Notes under the pieces: model-generated | What the model was told of the DNA's origin: nothing | What the model saw: only the letters and a program-made list of their open reading frames with translations | The model's database searches: none | Source: CAZOWM01 sp964583615 | GTDB lineage: Bacteria > Spirochaetota > B62-G9 > DRHN01 | DNA: 33,554 nucleotides | Reading direction: 5' to 3' | Assembly (NCBI GenBank): GCA_964583615.1 | Contig: CAZOWM010000041.1 | Coordinates: forward strand, 1-33,554 | Translations under genes and position numbers: made by a program | Part shown: positions 16,234 to 25,222 of the stretch, piece by piece | Layout: each line of letters starts with the position of its first letter | Numbering within the stretch: position 1 is the first letter of the stretch

Positions 16234-19020
16234 ATGCCTCTAAAAATGCGATGTATTCCACTCTGTCTGTTGATTGCGGTTGTTGCGCTTCAGCCGCTGT
16301 ACGCCCAGAGACATGAGGCGCTGAAACCGAGGGTTTCAATCATTCCCACGATCAACACCGAAAAAGATGAACAGTATGAGGCGGTCTGCCAGACGATAGA
16401 CGACACGATGAAACTCAATCTCGATCTTCTCCGCCGTTTTGTCGTGACGATCGGGCCTTTCCTCGACTCGTATAAAAACCCTGAGCGCTTGAAGGAATAC
16501 GCGCGCAACAACAGAGTGGACAACGTGATTTTTGGGAAGGCGTTTCTGAACAAAGAGGGCAACCTCGTATTCCAGGTGTCTGTGTACGACAGGATAAAGG
16601 ACACTATCACGCTCACCCGGGAGGAAGGAACGAAAAATATTTTTGAGACGTTTGATGCAGCAAACAGACTCGTCGAAGGAATCGTCGGCGAGTTCAGCAG
16701 GATGCATGTGGGGTATGGAGACGTGGTACTGGAAAATGTGGGGGAAGATGGAACCTATTCCGTGTATGTGGATGGAGAATGGAAAGGGGAAAGCCTGCAA
16801 CGTATCGAACATGTGCTCAATGGAGAGCACACAATCGAGATTCGGCAGCAAAGGATGCTCGGTGCTGTGACCATACATAGGGAAGATGTATGGGTATATG
16901 AGGACATGTATGTAAAAGTCGATTTCTCGATCCCCTATCTTTTACCTGAGGAAAAAGAGGAACTGGCCAGGCTCGAGAAGGAAATTTCAGAGTACGGAGA
17001 TGACAAAGCTGAAAAGCAGAGGGTGATCAGGAGCTTCGAGGAGCTTCTCGGATTGTTTTCCGATGTTTCGTTCTGCTGGAGCCTGGCCGAAGAACGTGAG
17101 CGATACCGTCAGAGAGAGGTCGAGTATCGATTGCGGTTGAACAGGTGGGCCATGGAGGATAATTTCGATGATCCGCAGGAAGCGCTGTTTGATGATCTTG
17201 TAGGAATATTGAAGTCCGTAAACTCCTACCGCGACCCCGCGCGAATACGGGAAAAAGTACGAGAAAACGCGGGCTTTTTCTACAACACGATGGGAGTGAA
17301 CGCTGCGTATGATTTTTCACGAAAAGAGATGGAGAAAGGGTACGAACACTACACACAGATGGACCGGATGGCGCAGGATATCCCGGTAACGGATTATCAC
17401 CTCTATGAGGAAGAACGGGGGTTTGTCGAGTACAGCATAGGCGAGCAGTACCTCGGAAGGCGGCACCTGCTGAAGGTTCTTGCCAATATGAAGACAAAAA
17501 GCACACTCGAGGAGTATTTCGGAACGAAACTCAAGGCGTCTTCCGACGTACTGAAGGGGTTCGGTTCTGTGAAGAAAAATGAGCTGATCGTTTTGACGAA
17601 TCCTCCGGGAATGAGGGTGTTTATTGACGAGAAACCGGAAGGGCCGAGCCCGGTGAGGGTTACCGGACTCAAAAAAGAGAGTGTGCTCGTTTCGGTGAGG
17701 GACCCCTGGTTCGAGGAAGTTCGCGTGGAATTGGGCGTGAAGGATGGCCGGAACTTCGTTTTTTTGAGAAGCGAGAGCCTGAAAGAAATCGATCTGCGTT
17801 CTCCGCTCATACTCGGTCAGGAATACACAAGATTTTCGTGGAAGGATTTTCCAGAAACAGACAGATATACGGTTCAGCTCGTTCGGGGTGACGGAAAATT
17901 CGTTGAGCCTGTATTCGAGCAGAAAGGGTTGAAGGCTCCGGACCACCTATACACGGGCGGACTCGGAGAGAGAACAGACTACGTGTACAGGGTCAGAGGG
18001 GTGAATAAAAACAAGGTGAGGAGTCCGTGGTTTTACAGCGAGAGGTTTTCCGACCGGGTAAAGTGGAGCTTTGCAACCGGAGGGCAGGTGTGCTCATCCG
18101 CGGCTGAAGGACAGGGAGGAATGCTGTTTTTCGCCAGCAACGACAGGTGCCTGTATGCACTTGATGAAAATGGAAGCCCTCTCTGGATGTTTTCGACAGG
18201 GGGTATCATTCACGCTTCACCGGCGGTAGGCCCGAAAGGGGAAATCTACGTGGGAAGCGATGACCATGTTCTGTACGCGCTCAGCAGGGAAGGTGATCTG
18301 CTGTGGAGCTTTTTCACCAGCGGGAGCATTCTCGCGTCAGCCGCTGTCGGACCGGAAGGGAATGTGTATGTGGGGTGTGATGACGGGAGCCTGTCCGCAC
18401 TCACCGAAGAAGGCGCGCTTAAATGGTGCTATCAGACCGGAGGTCCCATCATCAGGGGGGCAGCTGTCGGCCCTGACGGAACCGTATACGTGGGAAGCGG
18501 GGACAGAGGGATTCATTCACTCGCACCCGACGGGATGCTGAAGTGGGTATTCGGAACAGGTGGGAGTATAAACACAACTCCTGCCGTCGCTCCTGACGGA
18601 GCCGTGTACGTGGGAAGCGATGACGGGGGGATGTATGCATTCTCGCCGGACGGAAAACTGAAGTGGGTATTCAACGCGGGAGACAGCATTCGCTCGTCCC
18701 CGGTGCTCGACTCTGAGGGCAACATCTACTCTGGAAGCGCAGACTACTGTCTCTATGCGTTAAGACCTGATGGCACAGCGAAGTGGATATTCAGTGCAGG
18801 AGGCGCTGTAGAGTATGCACCCGTTGTGGACTCCGCGGGGACGGTGTATTTCTGCGATTGCGAAAAAACAGTCTACGCGCTTTTTGCCGATGGAACGCTG
18901 AAGTGGCAGTACAGCATGAACGATGAGGTGCTTACTCAGCCTTTCTGCAGTTCAAATGGATGCGTTCTGGTCGGAAGCAAAGATCACAGGCTCTACGCGC
19001 TTGAAGCGGGGAAACTGTAG
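16234..19020 (+). CDS. Secreted TolB-like / PEGA / PQQ-type eight-bladed beta-propeller protein
   Basis: Exported protein of 928 residues, counted from ATG 16234, which has AAAGGAAAG just upstream; an earlier in-frame ATG at 16192 has no such site. A signal peptide (ending L-Y-A-Q) leads into a TolB-N-like region (about 25-200: R-V-S-I-I-P-T-I-N, then I-F-G-K-A-F). A charged helical stretch (about 235-450) follows, then a PEGA domain (about 450-515, N-P-P-G-M-R-V-F-I-D), a fibronectin-III-like segment (about 520-605, Y-R-V-R-G-V-N), and eight 40-residue repeats of PQQ/pyrrolo-quinoline type (about 610-928; consensus K-W-x-F-x-T-G-G ... P-D-G-x-V-Y-V-G-S-D-D ... L-Y-A-L). The propeller probably binds protein or peptidoglycan rather than PQQ cofactor. 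It shares PEGA plus propeller design with the lipoprotein at 20211. Confidence 0.88.
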   Translation: MPLKMRCIPLCLLIAVVALQPLYAQRHEALKPRVSIIPTINTEKDEQYEAVCQTIDDTMKLNLDLLRRFVVTIGPFLDSYKNPERLKEYARNNRVDNVIFGKAFLNKEGNLVFQVSVYDRIKDTITLTREEGTKNIFETFDAANRLVEGIVGEFSRMHVGYGDVVLENVGEDGTYSVYVDGEWKGESLQRIEHVLNGEHTIEIRQQRMLGAVTIHREDVWVYEDMYVKVDFSIPYLLPEEKEELARLEKEISEYGDDKAEKQRVIRSFEELLGLFSDVSFCWSLAEERERYRQREVEYRLRLNRWAMEDNFDDPQEALFDDLVGILKSVNSYRDPARIREKVRENAGFFYNTMGVNAAYDFSRKEMEKGYEHYTQMDRMAQDIPVTDYHLYEEERGFVEYSIGEQYLGRRHLLKVLANMKTKSTLEEYFGTKLKASSDVLKGFGSVKKNELIVLTNPPGMRVFIDEKPEGPSPVRVTGLKKESVLVSVRDPWFEEVRVELGVKDGRNFVFLRSESLKEIDLRSPLILGQEYTRFSWKDFPETDRYTVQLVRGDGKFVEPVFEQKGLKAPDHLYTGGLGERTDYVYRVRGVNKNKVRSPWFYSERFSDRVKWSFATGGQVCSSAAEGQGGMLFFASNDRCLYALDENGSPLWMFSTGGIIHASPAVGPKGEIYVGSDDHVLYALSREGDLLWSFFTSGSILASAAVGPEGNVYVGCDDGSLSALTEEGALKWCYQTGGPIIRGAAVGPDGTVYVGSGDRGIHSLAPDGMLKWVFGTGGSINTTPAVAPDGAVYVGSDDGGMYAFSPDGKLKWVFNAGDSIRSSPVLDSEGNIYSGSADYCLYALRPDGTAKWIFSAGGAVEYAPVVDSAGTVYFCDCEKTVYALFADGTLKWQYSMNDEVLTQPFCSSNGCVLVGSKDHRLYALEAGKL
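18061..19020 (+). repeat. Eight tandem 120-nt coding units of the beta-propeller
   Basis: Units begin at 18061, 18181, 18301, 18421, 18541, 18661, 18781 and 18901, each opening with a codon pair for L/K-W. The spacing is exactly 120 nt with no insertion or deletion; the last unit is slightly shortened by the stop codon. The protein motif is much better conserved than the DNA, so this is old coding duplication and not a recent tandem array. Confidence 0.9.
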
Positions 19021-19038
19021 GCCGGGTATGTATTAAAA

Positions 19039-19200
19039 GGGTGAATGTCGAATTTCATACATCGGTCTGAAAATGTAACATTCACGCATACATTGCACGC
19101 TCATTTTGAGAACTTCGGATAAGAGACTTCGGTGGATTCGGTGTTTTTCACCAAAATAAGTGCGTTTCCCAGATCTATCTAAAAACTCAAGGTTCAACTT
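19039..19200. repeat. Direct repeat, copy B (~162 bp, partner at 15060)
   Basis: Starts 19 bp after the stop of the propeller gene. The outer stem is perfect in this copy: GTGAATGT (19041-19048) pairs with ACATTCAC (19078-19085). GGTG-TTTTT-CACC and CAAG...CTTG inverted repeats follow. With copy A it brackets the 15327-19020 segment in direct orientation. The remaining gap up to 19282 holds nothing else I can identify. Confidence 0.85.
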
Positions 19201-19282
19201 GAAAATTTTTCCTGCTCTTCTCCTGTTCGAGGCACACACTGAGCGAGAGAATTTCCTCTCATGTTGGACACAATGAAAAGAA

Positions 19283-19891
19283 TCAGAAAAGCTTGTTGAG
19301 GCGGATCCCAATCTGCGACCTGTTGGGTTCGAAACAGACCGAGACGTAACTTTTCTGCGCGATATTTCTCTTTTCCGCGTTTCTGCGGATTGCAGTATCC
19401 GATGCGGTCAGCCAGTCCCACCCCCCTGCAGTGAGCCGCGCACTGAATCCGATGAGCCACGCGATCGCCTCGAATGCATTGGGCGAGTCACTCGGTTCGC
19501 CATTCCAGTAATAGCTCACTATTCCTGAAATCCAGACAACATTTCCTGCACCGTACAAGAGAGCGATCTTTTTGTTCAGCTCTCCAGCGTACAGATTGCC
19601 CAGCGGAGGAACAAGCAGCCCGACCGTGGCAATGCTGAGTCCCACCGCAGTATTGGAGTCGTCACCATCTCCACTCGATGTGCTCGCGATAATCGTACCG
19701 GAGAGCCCGATGGTGAGAGGTGCCATGATTCCAGTGGAAAACCCTATACGCCGTGCAAAGTGCGGATCCCTGGGCACGAAGGCTTTTTCCTGTTTCTGCG
19801 CAGAAAGCCCGAAAACAGGAACTGTGATAAATACAATCAAAAGCACCGGAACAAGAAAAAACCGATTCGTCTTCGAATAAGATGTCTGCAC
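19283..19891 (-). CDS. Exported or membrane protein of unknown function
   Basis: About 202 residues from a GTG at 19891 that has GGAGGT 4 nt upstream; an in-frame ATG at 19903 overlaps that SD and has none of its own, so GTG is preferred. The N-terminus is a signal peptide (V-P-V-L-L-I-V-F-I-T-V-P-V-F-G-L-S-A). Four further hydrophobic, glycine-rich segments follow (for example L-L-V-P-P-L-G-N-L-Y-A-G and L-L-Y-G-A-G-N-V-V-W-I-S-G), similar in style to small spirochaetal membrane proteins with repeated Gly-rich helices. No recognised domain. It is transcribed opposite to both neighbouring propeller-protein genes. Confidence 0.7.
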   Translation of the reverse strand: MQTSYSKTNRFFLVPVLLIVFITVPVFGLSAQKQEKAFVPRDPHFARRIGFSTGIMAPLTIGLSGTIIASTSSGDGDDSNTAVGLSIATVGLLVPPLGNLYAGELNKKIALLYGAGNVVWISGIVSYYWNGEPSDSPNAFEAIAWLIGFSARLTAGGWDWLTASDTAIRRNAEKRNIAQKSYVSVCFEPNRSQIGIRLNKLF

Positions 19892-19984
19892 TGTGACCTC
19901 CATCAAGGTGGAAATTCTTACAATAAGAGCTTCTCTTCAATCATAATATATAGAGTGGCACTTTTTCCAGTGTTTCGTGTATTT

Positions 19985-20006
19985 CCTGCCGCGCGGGATT
20001 TTTTTT
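19985..20006 (+). terminator. Terminator-like hairpin
   Basis: CCTGC-CGC-GCGGG (one G-U pair) followed by A and eight Ts on the plus strand. No plus-strand gene ends nearby, because the previous gene is on the minus strand, so it may end an unannotated transcript or be chance. The rest of 19892-20131 shows no gene. Confidence 0.3.
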
Positions 20007-20131
20007 GATGAAGCTTTTTCGTGGGCATGGTATCACCTGGATACAATATTGTCAATATTTAATAGCAACATTTCCGATTCTATCACTTCATAATGGCGGA
20101 TCGGGGAAAAAATCATGATGTTTTTGCTTTT

Positions 20132-20160
20132 TTGACTTTTTGGTCTATAATTTATAGTGT
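20132..20160 (+). promoter_or_regulatory. Promoter region of the FecR-PEGA-PQQ lipoprotein gene
   Basis: TTGACT, 17-bp spacer, TAGTGT, with a TATAAT at 20146 and TATAGT at 20153 inside the same AT-rich stretch. A promoter here is likely; which -10 is used is unclear. Confidence 0.4.
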
Positions 20161-20210
20161 ACACTGCGAATGAGGCTGCATCTAACCTTCATGAAGGGGA
20201 AAGTGGCTCA

Positions 20211-22592
20211 ATGAAACGAATATTTTTCTTTTCGATTATAAGTTTTGCTATTCTCGCATTTACGTTTTCTAGTTGTGAAAAAAAGAAGGAACTGAAGGGT
20301 TTTGTCCCTGTGGAAGAAACTGAACAGGCTCAAATAGAGGAACAGAAAGAACCTGAGGAAAGGGAACCGAAAGAACCCGAGTACAAAAAAGAGGCACCGG
20401 TTGAAAAAGAAGAGGAAGAAATCGTTCTGTTCGAAGAAGAAGGAGTTGTTGCAATACAGGAAGAAGCGGAGGAGGGAGCCATTACACAGGGAGTGGTAAC
20501 CTATGTGTCCGGTGACGTAGATGTAAAAAGGGGAGGAGGGTGGAACATTCTCGATGTCGACGATATGGTTTCGCTGGAAAACCGCATCCGAACAGAGAGT
20601 GAATCCTTCTGTGAACTGCAGTTTTCGGATTTCGGTATCATACGGGTCCAGGAAAACACAGAGCTTGCGGTCGGAGATGTGTACCTCGTGGACGACAAAA
20701 ACCGTGTCAATATGAATCTCGATGAAGGGCGGCTTCTCTGCAAGGTGAGCAAACTCACAAAAGGTGAGAAGTTTCAGGTGAAGACGAGCACCGCGCTTGC
20801 AGGGGTGAGGGGAACGGAGTTTATCATTGCCACACATCGGGACGAGTCTGTAAGCCTTGCGGTGAAGGAAGGAACGGTAACGGTAATTCCTTCCCGGGTT
20901 GCCGAAAAAATCGATGAAATCAAGGCGGAGCTGAAAACAGAAACTGCGAGAAGTGTTCTGGAAGAAATAGAAATTCCCGAAGTGGTGGTCACGGAGGATG
21001 AAGAGATTAAACTGGAGAAAGCGGAGTTGGAAAACGCCGCGAAGGAATTCGAAGATACCACTGAAATCATCAATGAAAAGATACAAAATATCGACAAAAA
21101 GGCTGTCACACTCATCAAAGAAGAAAGAGTGCTTTCACAGAAGGATGAGAAGCCTTCCGCACGAGAAATTCGGAAAATAGACGAGATCAAACAGGAGATC
21201 GAACTCCTAAGGGAGGACGTGATCTCTGTGACATCAAAAGAAAGCGGAAAAGTCGAAGAGAACCTCAGCAGACCGCAAGCAGTCAGCGCGCCTGTTGTAC
21301 AGGAGCTCGGCACGTTTGAAAGAATGGAGACGAAGGAGTTTGTCATTGCGGCAAAGAAACAGCCGAAGGAGGGAGAAGAGGAAAAAGAGCCTGCGTATAC
21401 GAAGGTGATAATAAAGGTGTCTCCCGGAGATGCGAAAATCGTCGTCAACAACGAGGAATCCGGGAAGGGAAGATTCAGCGGTCTGTACCTCCCAGGCACC
21501 GAGATAACGGTGAAGGCGGAAAAAGAGGGGTACATAGATGAAGTGCGAAAAATCATCGTGAGTGATAAAGATGTCCAGCACGTCCAGATCGAGCTGAAGA
21601 ACTCACCGCTGAGCTGGAAGTTGAACATCGGCAGCACACCGTACATAAGAGCGGTAGTGGTTTCAGGGGAAAATGTTCTGCTCGCAGACGCAAACGGAAA
21701 AGTCGTGTGTGTCAGTCCGGAGGGAAAAAATCTGTGGGCAGTATCCACGAAAAACTCACCGAACAACAACTCGATACCGGTTGTAATCGCCAGAAATGTG
21801 TTTTTTTCAGGGCCAAAGGAGCTTGCGGTCATCGACCTGCGCACGGGAAAAGCAACCAAACGGATACCTGTGGGAAAAGATGAATACTCGAGCCATCTCT
21901 TTGGAAGGCGTGTCGTAAAGTTCAAGGACAGCATCCTCTATCCCGGAAACAGATCGATTCTGTTTCTCGATCCCGAAAACCTTGCTCAAAAAGCCAAGAT
22001 CACGCTCCCGGAAGTGTCAAACTGCACCCCTGCAGTGCGCGGCGGTGAGATCATCATGGTGGACCAGAAGGGCACGCTCATGAAGATCGAGCCTGTAAGC
22101 GGACGGGTGGAGGCAACGGTGAACACTTCAGCGCTGCAGCCGGTGAGCATTGCTCCGGTTTTAGATGGCGACAGGGCACTGTTTGCAGGCAGGCAGGGAA
22201 TTATCGTTTCCGCAGACCTCTCGCAAAACAGGATACTCTGGGAGCGCAGCCTGGACATCGGCACTGGAAAAGGCATCTTTCAGGATATTGCGGTCGGTAA
22301 GGAGGGGGTATTCCCCTTCACCGGAGATGCGTTTCATGCTCTGTCGGCAGACAACGGAGCGGTTCTCTACAGTTCTGTAAAAGCTACATGCGCGCCTACG
22401 TATCATGAGGGAAAACTCTACTTCGGCGACCCTGGAAGGCGTTTTGTGTGCATGGATGCTGCAACCGGTAAGATACAAAAAACGTACACGCTCGACAGCG
22501 TGATCAACCTACAGCCGGCCGTGTACGATGAAAGCGTTTTTGTAGCAACGAGCTCAGGAACGATTTACCGGCTCGAACCCGGCTACATGTAG
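20211..22592 (+). CDS. FecR-domain / PEGA / PQQ beta-propeller lipoprotein
   Basis: Lipoprotein of 793 residues counted from ATG 20211. That start gives a signal peptide ending in the relaxed lipobox F-S-S-C22, with GGGGA about 11 nt upstream; a more distal in-frame ATG at 20157 does not. Domains in order: a long Glu/Lys/Pro-rich tether (about 25-92), a FecR domain (about 94-227, with V-S-G-D-V-D-V-K-R and L-A-G-V-R-G-T-E-F), a coiled-coil segment rich in Glu and Lys (about 230-385), a PEGA domain (about 395-460), and a PQQ-type propeller (about 467-793, opening L-S-W-K-L-N-I-G). The order suggests an envelope protein reaching from its lipid anchor through the periplasm to bind peptidoglycan or partner proteins. 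FecR here is unlikely to be an iron-signalling anti-sigma factor, since no sigma factor is adjacent. Relaxed lipoboxes are common in spirochaetes. Confidence 0.88.
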   Translation: MKRIFFFSIISFAILAFTFSSCEKKKELKGFVPVEETEQAQIEEQKEPEEREPKEPEYKKEAPVEKEEEEIVLFEEEGVVAIQEEAEEGAITQGVVTYVSGDVDVKRGGGWNILDVDDMVSLENRIRTESESFCELQFSDFGIIRVQENTELAVGDVYLVDDKNRVNMNLDEGRLLCKVSKLTKGEKFQVKTSTALAGVRGTEFIIATHRDESVSLAVKEGTVTVIPSRVAEKIDEIKAELKTETARSVLEEIEIPEVVVTEDEEIKLEKAELENAAKEFEDTTEIINEKIQNIDKKAVTLIKEERVLSQKDEKPSAREIRKIDEIKQEIELLREDVISVTSKESGKVEENLSRPQAVSAPVVQELGTFERMETKEFVIAAKKQPKEGEEEKEPAYTKVIIKVSPGDAKIVVNNEESGKGRFSGLYLPGTEITVKAEKEGYIDEVRKIIVSDKDVQHVQIELKNSPLSWKLNIGSTPYIRAVVVSGENVLLADANGKVVCVSPEGKNLWAVSTKNSPNNNSIPVVIARNVFFSGPKELAVIDLRTGKATKRIPVGKDEYSSHLFGRRVVKFKDSILYPGNRSILFLDPENLAQKAKITLPEVSNCTPAVRGGEIIMVDQKGTLMKIEPVSGRVEATVNTSALQPVSIAPVLDGDRALFAGRQGIIVSADLSQNRILWERSLDIGTGKGIFQDIAVGKEGVFPFTGDAFHALSADNGAVLYSSVKATCAPTYHEGKLYFGDPGRRFVCMDAATGKIQKTYTLDSVINLQPAVYDESVFVATSSGTIYRLEPGYM

Positions 22593-22620
22593 CCCAAACT
22601 GCAGAAAAAAAACCTGCAAT

Positions 22621-23826
22621 TCAAACTCCATAGATGTGTGATGCATTTCTGAAGAGAAGCATTTCAGCGAGATTTTTTGCATCTTCAATAGAAATATACC
22701 CTTCAGCAACCTTCTCCGCGAGCACGGACGCAACCACATGCTGAAAGGCGAGTAGGGCCCCATAGGCTTCCTCGGAAGTCCAGCTGTCGCTTCCCCATGC
22801 GAGCTTGTCACATGAAGGCACGACTTCGATATACTCGTGAAGGGCTGTCTTCGCCGCGTTTGTGGAGATCAATGGCAGCCATACGAGATCGACAAGAACG
22901 TTACTGTGGTTGTGCGCAAGTGCGCCGGTTTCGTGAATCCATGGGTACCCTCCGTGAAAAAGCACAAACCGGGTGTCGGGATGACGCTTTATCAGCCCCT
23001 CGAGAGCCAGGGGATTGGAACCTGAAAGTTCACCGAGACCCGTGTGGACCTGATACGGCACGTTCAGTTCCGCAGCAAGCTCGCAGATCCTGTTGATGAT
23101 GAAGTCGCCGTACGCACGCATGTCGACATCGCCCACCTCACTCGGGTCTCGCATGTAGACGCGCGCAGCGCTTTCAAAAGACCCGCGGTAAATCTCGATC
23201 GGCCGCTCGTACGCGGTTGCCAGCTTGAATGCAACTGCTCCGTGTTTCACCCGCTCACGGTGAAAGGCTTCGAGATAATCGACGTACTCCCTGAATGTGA
23301 GACCATCGATGGAGAAAAATTTCCAGGGGGATTGGTCATCGTGATCGCGGCAGGCAGGATGAAAGCAGGTGACGAACATGTCGGAGCGAACCACAGGCTT
23401 GAACAGCTCAGGGTGGCCGAGATCCGAGCCGGTGTTCCAGTAAATATCTGAAAGCCCGACTCTGTATCGACAATATGTTTCGAGCACCTGCAAATGAAAC
23501 CGGTCCGCTTTATGGGAATTCCGAATTTTTTCAGAAGTCTCTTTCCAATTTTTCGCGGTTATCCCACCTTTGAATCTGTAAATCTTTTCCAATGCTTTCT
23601 CAAGCCAGACGAAGTACGAGTTGTACCGCACTTTCTGGAGGAAACGTTCGTGTTCCTCTTCAGTTTCACCCACCGGCACCTCAAGCCATGCTACATATGA
23701 ATGTTCAAATAGTTTTTCGAGCGTGAGACGAGACTGATCTTTATCTTCCAGATGATGTTCATGGGTGGACACAACCGGAAGCTGTTCGATAAAATCGTAT
23801 AGGATACCGTAAAAATCCCTTCGCAT
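22621..23826 (-). CDS. Amidohydrolase-family metal-dependent hydrolase
   Basis: TIM-barrel hydrolase of 401 residues in the amidohydrolase superfamily (Amidohydro_2-like, COG2159-type). The metal-site residues can be traced: H22-x-H24 in T-H-E-H-H, K201 in V-A-F-K-L-A, H261 in Q-V-H-T-G-L-G-E, H291 in F-H-G-G-Y-P-W, and D347 in W-G-S-D-S-W. Members include decarboxylases, lactonases and uronate-isomerase-like enzymes; the length and opening also recall uronate isomerase, but its signature is not clear enough to name. A GGGAGGA Shine-Dalgarno precedes the ATG. It converges on the lipoprotein gene with only 28 bp between them, a space that includes a weak TGCAG/CTGCA stem. Confidence 0.82.
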   Translation of the reverse strand: MRRDFYGILYDFIEQLPVVSTHEHHLEDKDQSRLTLEKLFEHSYVAWLEVPVGETEEEHERFLQKVRYNSYFVWLEKALEKIYRFKGGITAKNWKETSEKIRNSHKADRFHLQVLETYCRYRVGLSDIYWNTGSDLGHPELFKPVVRSDMFVTCFHPACRDHDDQSPWKFFSIDGLTFREYVDYLEAFHRERVKHGAVAFKLATAYERPIEIYRGSFESAARVYMRDPSEVGDVDMRAYGDFIINRICELAAELNVPYQVHTGLGELSGSNPLALEGLIKRHPDTRFVLFHGGYPWIHETGALAHNHSNVLVDLVWLPLISTNAAKTALHEYIEVVPSCDKLAWGSDSWTSEEAYGALLAFQHVVASVLAEKVAEGYISIEDAKNLAEMLLFRNASHIYGV

Positions 23827-23973
23827 AGATCCTCCCTTTTTGCAGATTGCACATAGAAAACGCGTTCTCTTTTGTGCTCATGCGATATAGATTCTTTCCT
23901 CTATTGCTTATCACACAACTGCGCGTGTGTAAAGAGAGAAAATGCTGTTTTTTCTGTGGCACAGAGCTTTCGA

Positions 23974-24002
23974 TTGACATTTTCTCCTGCCTTATGTACG
24001 CT
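23974..24002 (+). promoter_or_regulatory. Promoter of the alanine racemase gene
   Basis: A perfect -35 TTGACA, 17-bp spacer, TACGCT. The predicted transcript starts near 24009, leaving a ~20-nt leader that contains the GGAGGA ribosome site. Confidence 0.6.
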
Positions 24003-24029
24003 TAGTTTTGTTTTTACGGAGGATTCGTC

Positions 24030-25160
24030 ATGAGTAGTCTCGTCTGGGTCGAGCTGGATTCGAAAGCACCCGACCACAACGTGAAAGAGCTCAGAAAAAA
24101 CACCCAAAAAGAGGTTCTTTTCTGCGCGGTCGTCAAGTCAAACGCCTACGGACACGGAGTGGCGCAGATCCTAAAACTTCTGCCCTCCGCAGACTGGTTT
24201 GCCGTGAACTCGCTCGAGGAGGGGATCGAGCTCAGGGAGCTGGGGGTGCAAAAACCCGTTCTGCTTCTCGGCCATGTCTCGCTTGCCAGGCTAAAAGAAG
24301 CGGCGCGCGCTCACCTGCGCCTCTCGGTGTACAACAGAGAAACCCTCACCGCTCTTTCACGGCTTAAGGCGAGAGAGGATCCTGTACCGGTTCACCTGAA
24401 TGTGGAAACCGGCACAGGAAGGCAGGGCGTGCTCATAGAGGATCTCCCCTCATTCGTCCGGGAGATACAAAACACGAAAAACGCTGTTTTAGAGGGTGTG
24501 TCGACCCACTTTGCCAATATCGAAGACACCCTGAATCACGAATACGCGGAACACCAGCTCACCGCATTCGGTGAGGCGCTCTCGATCATAGAAAAAACCA
24601 TGGAGAAACCGCGCATTGTGCACACCGCGTGCACCGCTGCGGCGATTCTGTTCCCGAAGACCCATTTCAATATGCTGCGGGCCGGAATCGGAATATACGG
24701 CCTCTGGCCCTCAAGAGAAACCTACCTCTCGACCCTCATGGGGCAGTTGCCTGTTCCGGATTTAAAGCCGGTGCTCTCCTGGAAAACGCGGATCGCGCAG
24801 ATCAAGACTGTGAAGGAGGGGAGCTACATCGGCTACGGCTGTACTTATAAAACCACACGTGAGACCCGACTCGGCGTTCTGCCCGTCGGGTATGCGGACG
24901 GGTATGACAGAAAAATGGGAAACACGGCCTATGTCCTCGTGAAGGGAAAACGCGCGCCTGTTATCGGAAGGGTATGCATGAACCTTTGCATGATCGATGT
25001 CACGGATATCCCCGACGTGAAACTCGAGGACGAGGTCGTGCTTCTGGGAAAAAGTGGTGAAGAAACCATTACTGCGGAAACAATGGCCGGATGGGCAGGC
25101 ACGATCAATTATGAAATCGTGACCAGGATAAACCCCTCCCTTGAGAGGTGGGTCTTGTAA
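24030..25160 (+). CDS. alr: Alanine racemase
   Basis: PLP-dependent racemase of 376 residues that interconverts L- and D-alanine for peptidoglycan synthesis. The PLP Lys is K36 in V-V-K-S-N-A-Y-G-H-G, the family signature. The second catalytic base is Y273 in G-Y-G-C-T-Y. R131 lies in E-T-G-T-G-R-Q-G-V, a slightly varied form of the usual D-T-G-M-G-R-L-G. The C-terminal beta domain is complete (G-R-V-C-M-N, then D-E-V-V-L-L-G). The length is normal. GGAGGA lies 6 nt before the ATG and a promoter lies at 23974. No ddl or mur genes are adjacent, so the gene appears free-standing. Confidence 0.92.
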   Translation: MSSLVWVELDSKAPDHNVKELRKNTQKEVLFCAVVKSNAYGHGVAQILKLLPSADWFAVNSLEEGIELRELGVQKPVLLLGHVSLARLKEAARAHLRLSVYNRETLTALSRLKAREDPVPVHLNVETGTGRQGVLIEDLPSFVREIQNTKNAVLEGVSTHFANIEDTLNHEYAEHQLTAFGEALSIIEKTMEKPRIVHTACTAAAILFPKTHFNMLRAGIGIYGLWPSRETYLSTLMGQLPVPDLKPVLSWKTRIAQIKTVKEGSYIGYGCTYKTTRETRLGVLPVGYADGYDRKMGNTAYVLVKGKRAPVIGRVCMNLCMIDVTDIPDVKLEDEVVLLGKSGEETITAETMAGWAGTINYEIVTRINPSLERWVL

Positions 25161-25222
25161 CGTCGTAACCATAAAGAGGATTGAATTACTGAGTGAAAAT
25201 AGCAGTTTCTCCTGAAAACGAT

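Noticed and set aside
18061..19020. Regularly spaced 120-nt repeats as a CRISPR-like or satellite array
   Set aside because: The units are in one open frame, conserved at protein level as K-W...Y-V-G-S propeller blades, with diverged DNA and no spacers.
19033..19311. Minus-strand reading frame of 92 codons across repeat copy B
   Set aside because: The matching frame in copy A is broken by TGA, and most differences between the copies would change residues, so selection on a protein is not seen.
20208..21086. Long minus-strand frame opposite the FecR lipoprotein gene
   Set aside because: It is a shadow of the Glu/Lys-rich coding strand (Phe/Leu-rich antisense) with no domain and no SD; the plus-strand protein has recognised domains.
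22593..22620. Bidirectional terminator between convergent genes
   Set aside because: Only a 5-bp TGCAG/CTGCA stem with an A-rich loop and no proper T run after it.
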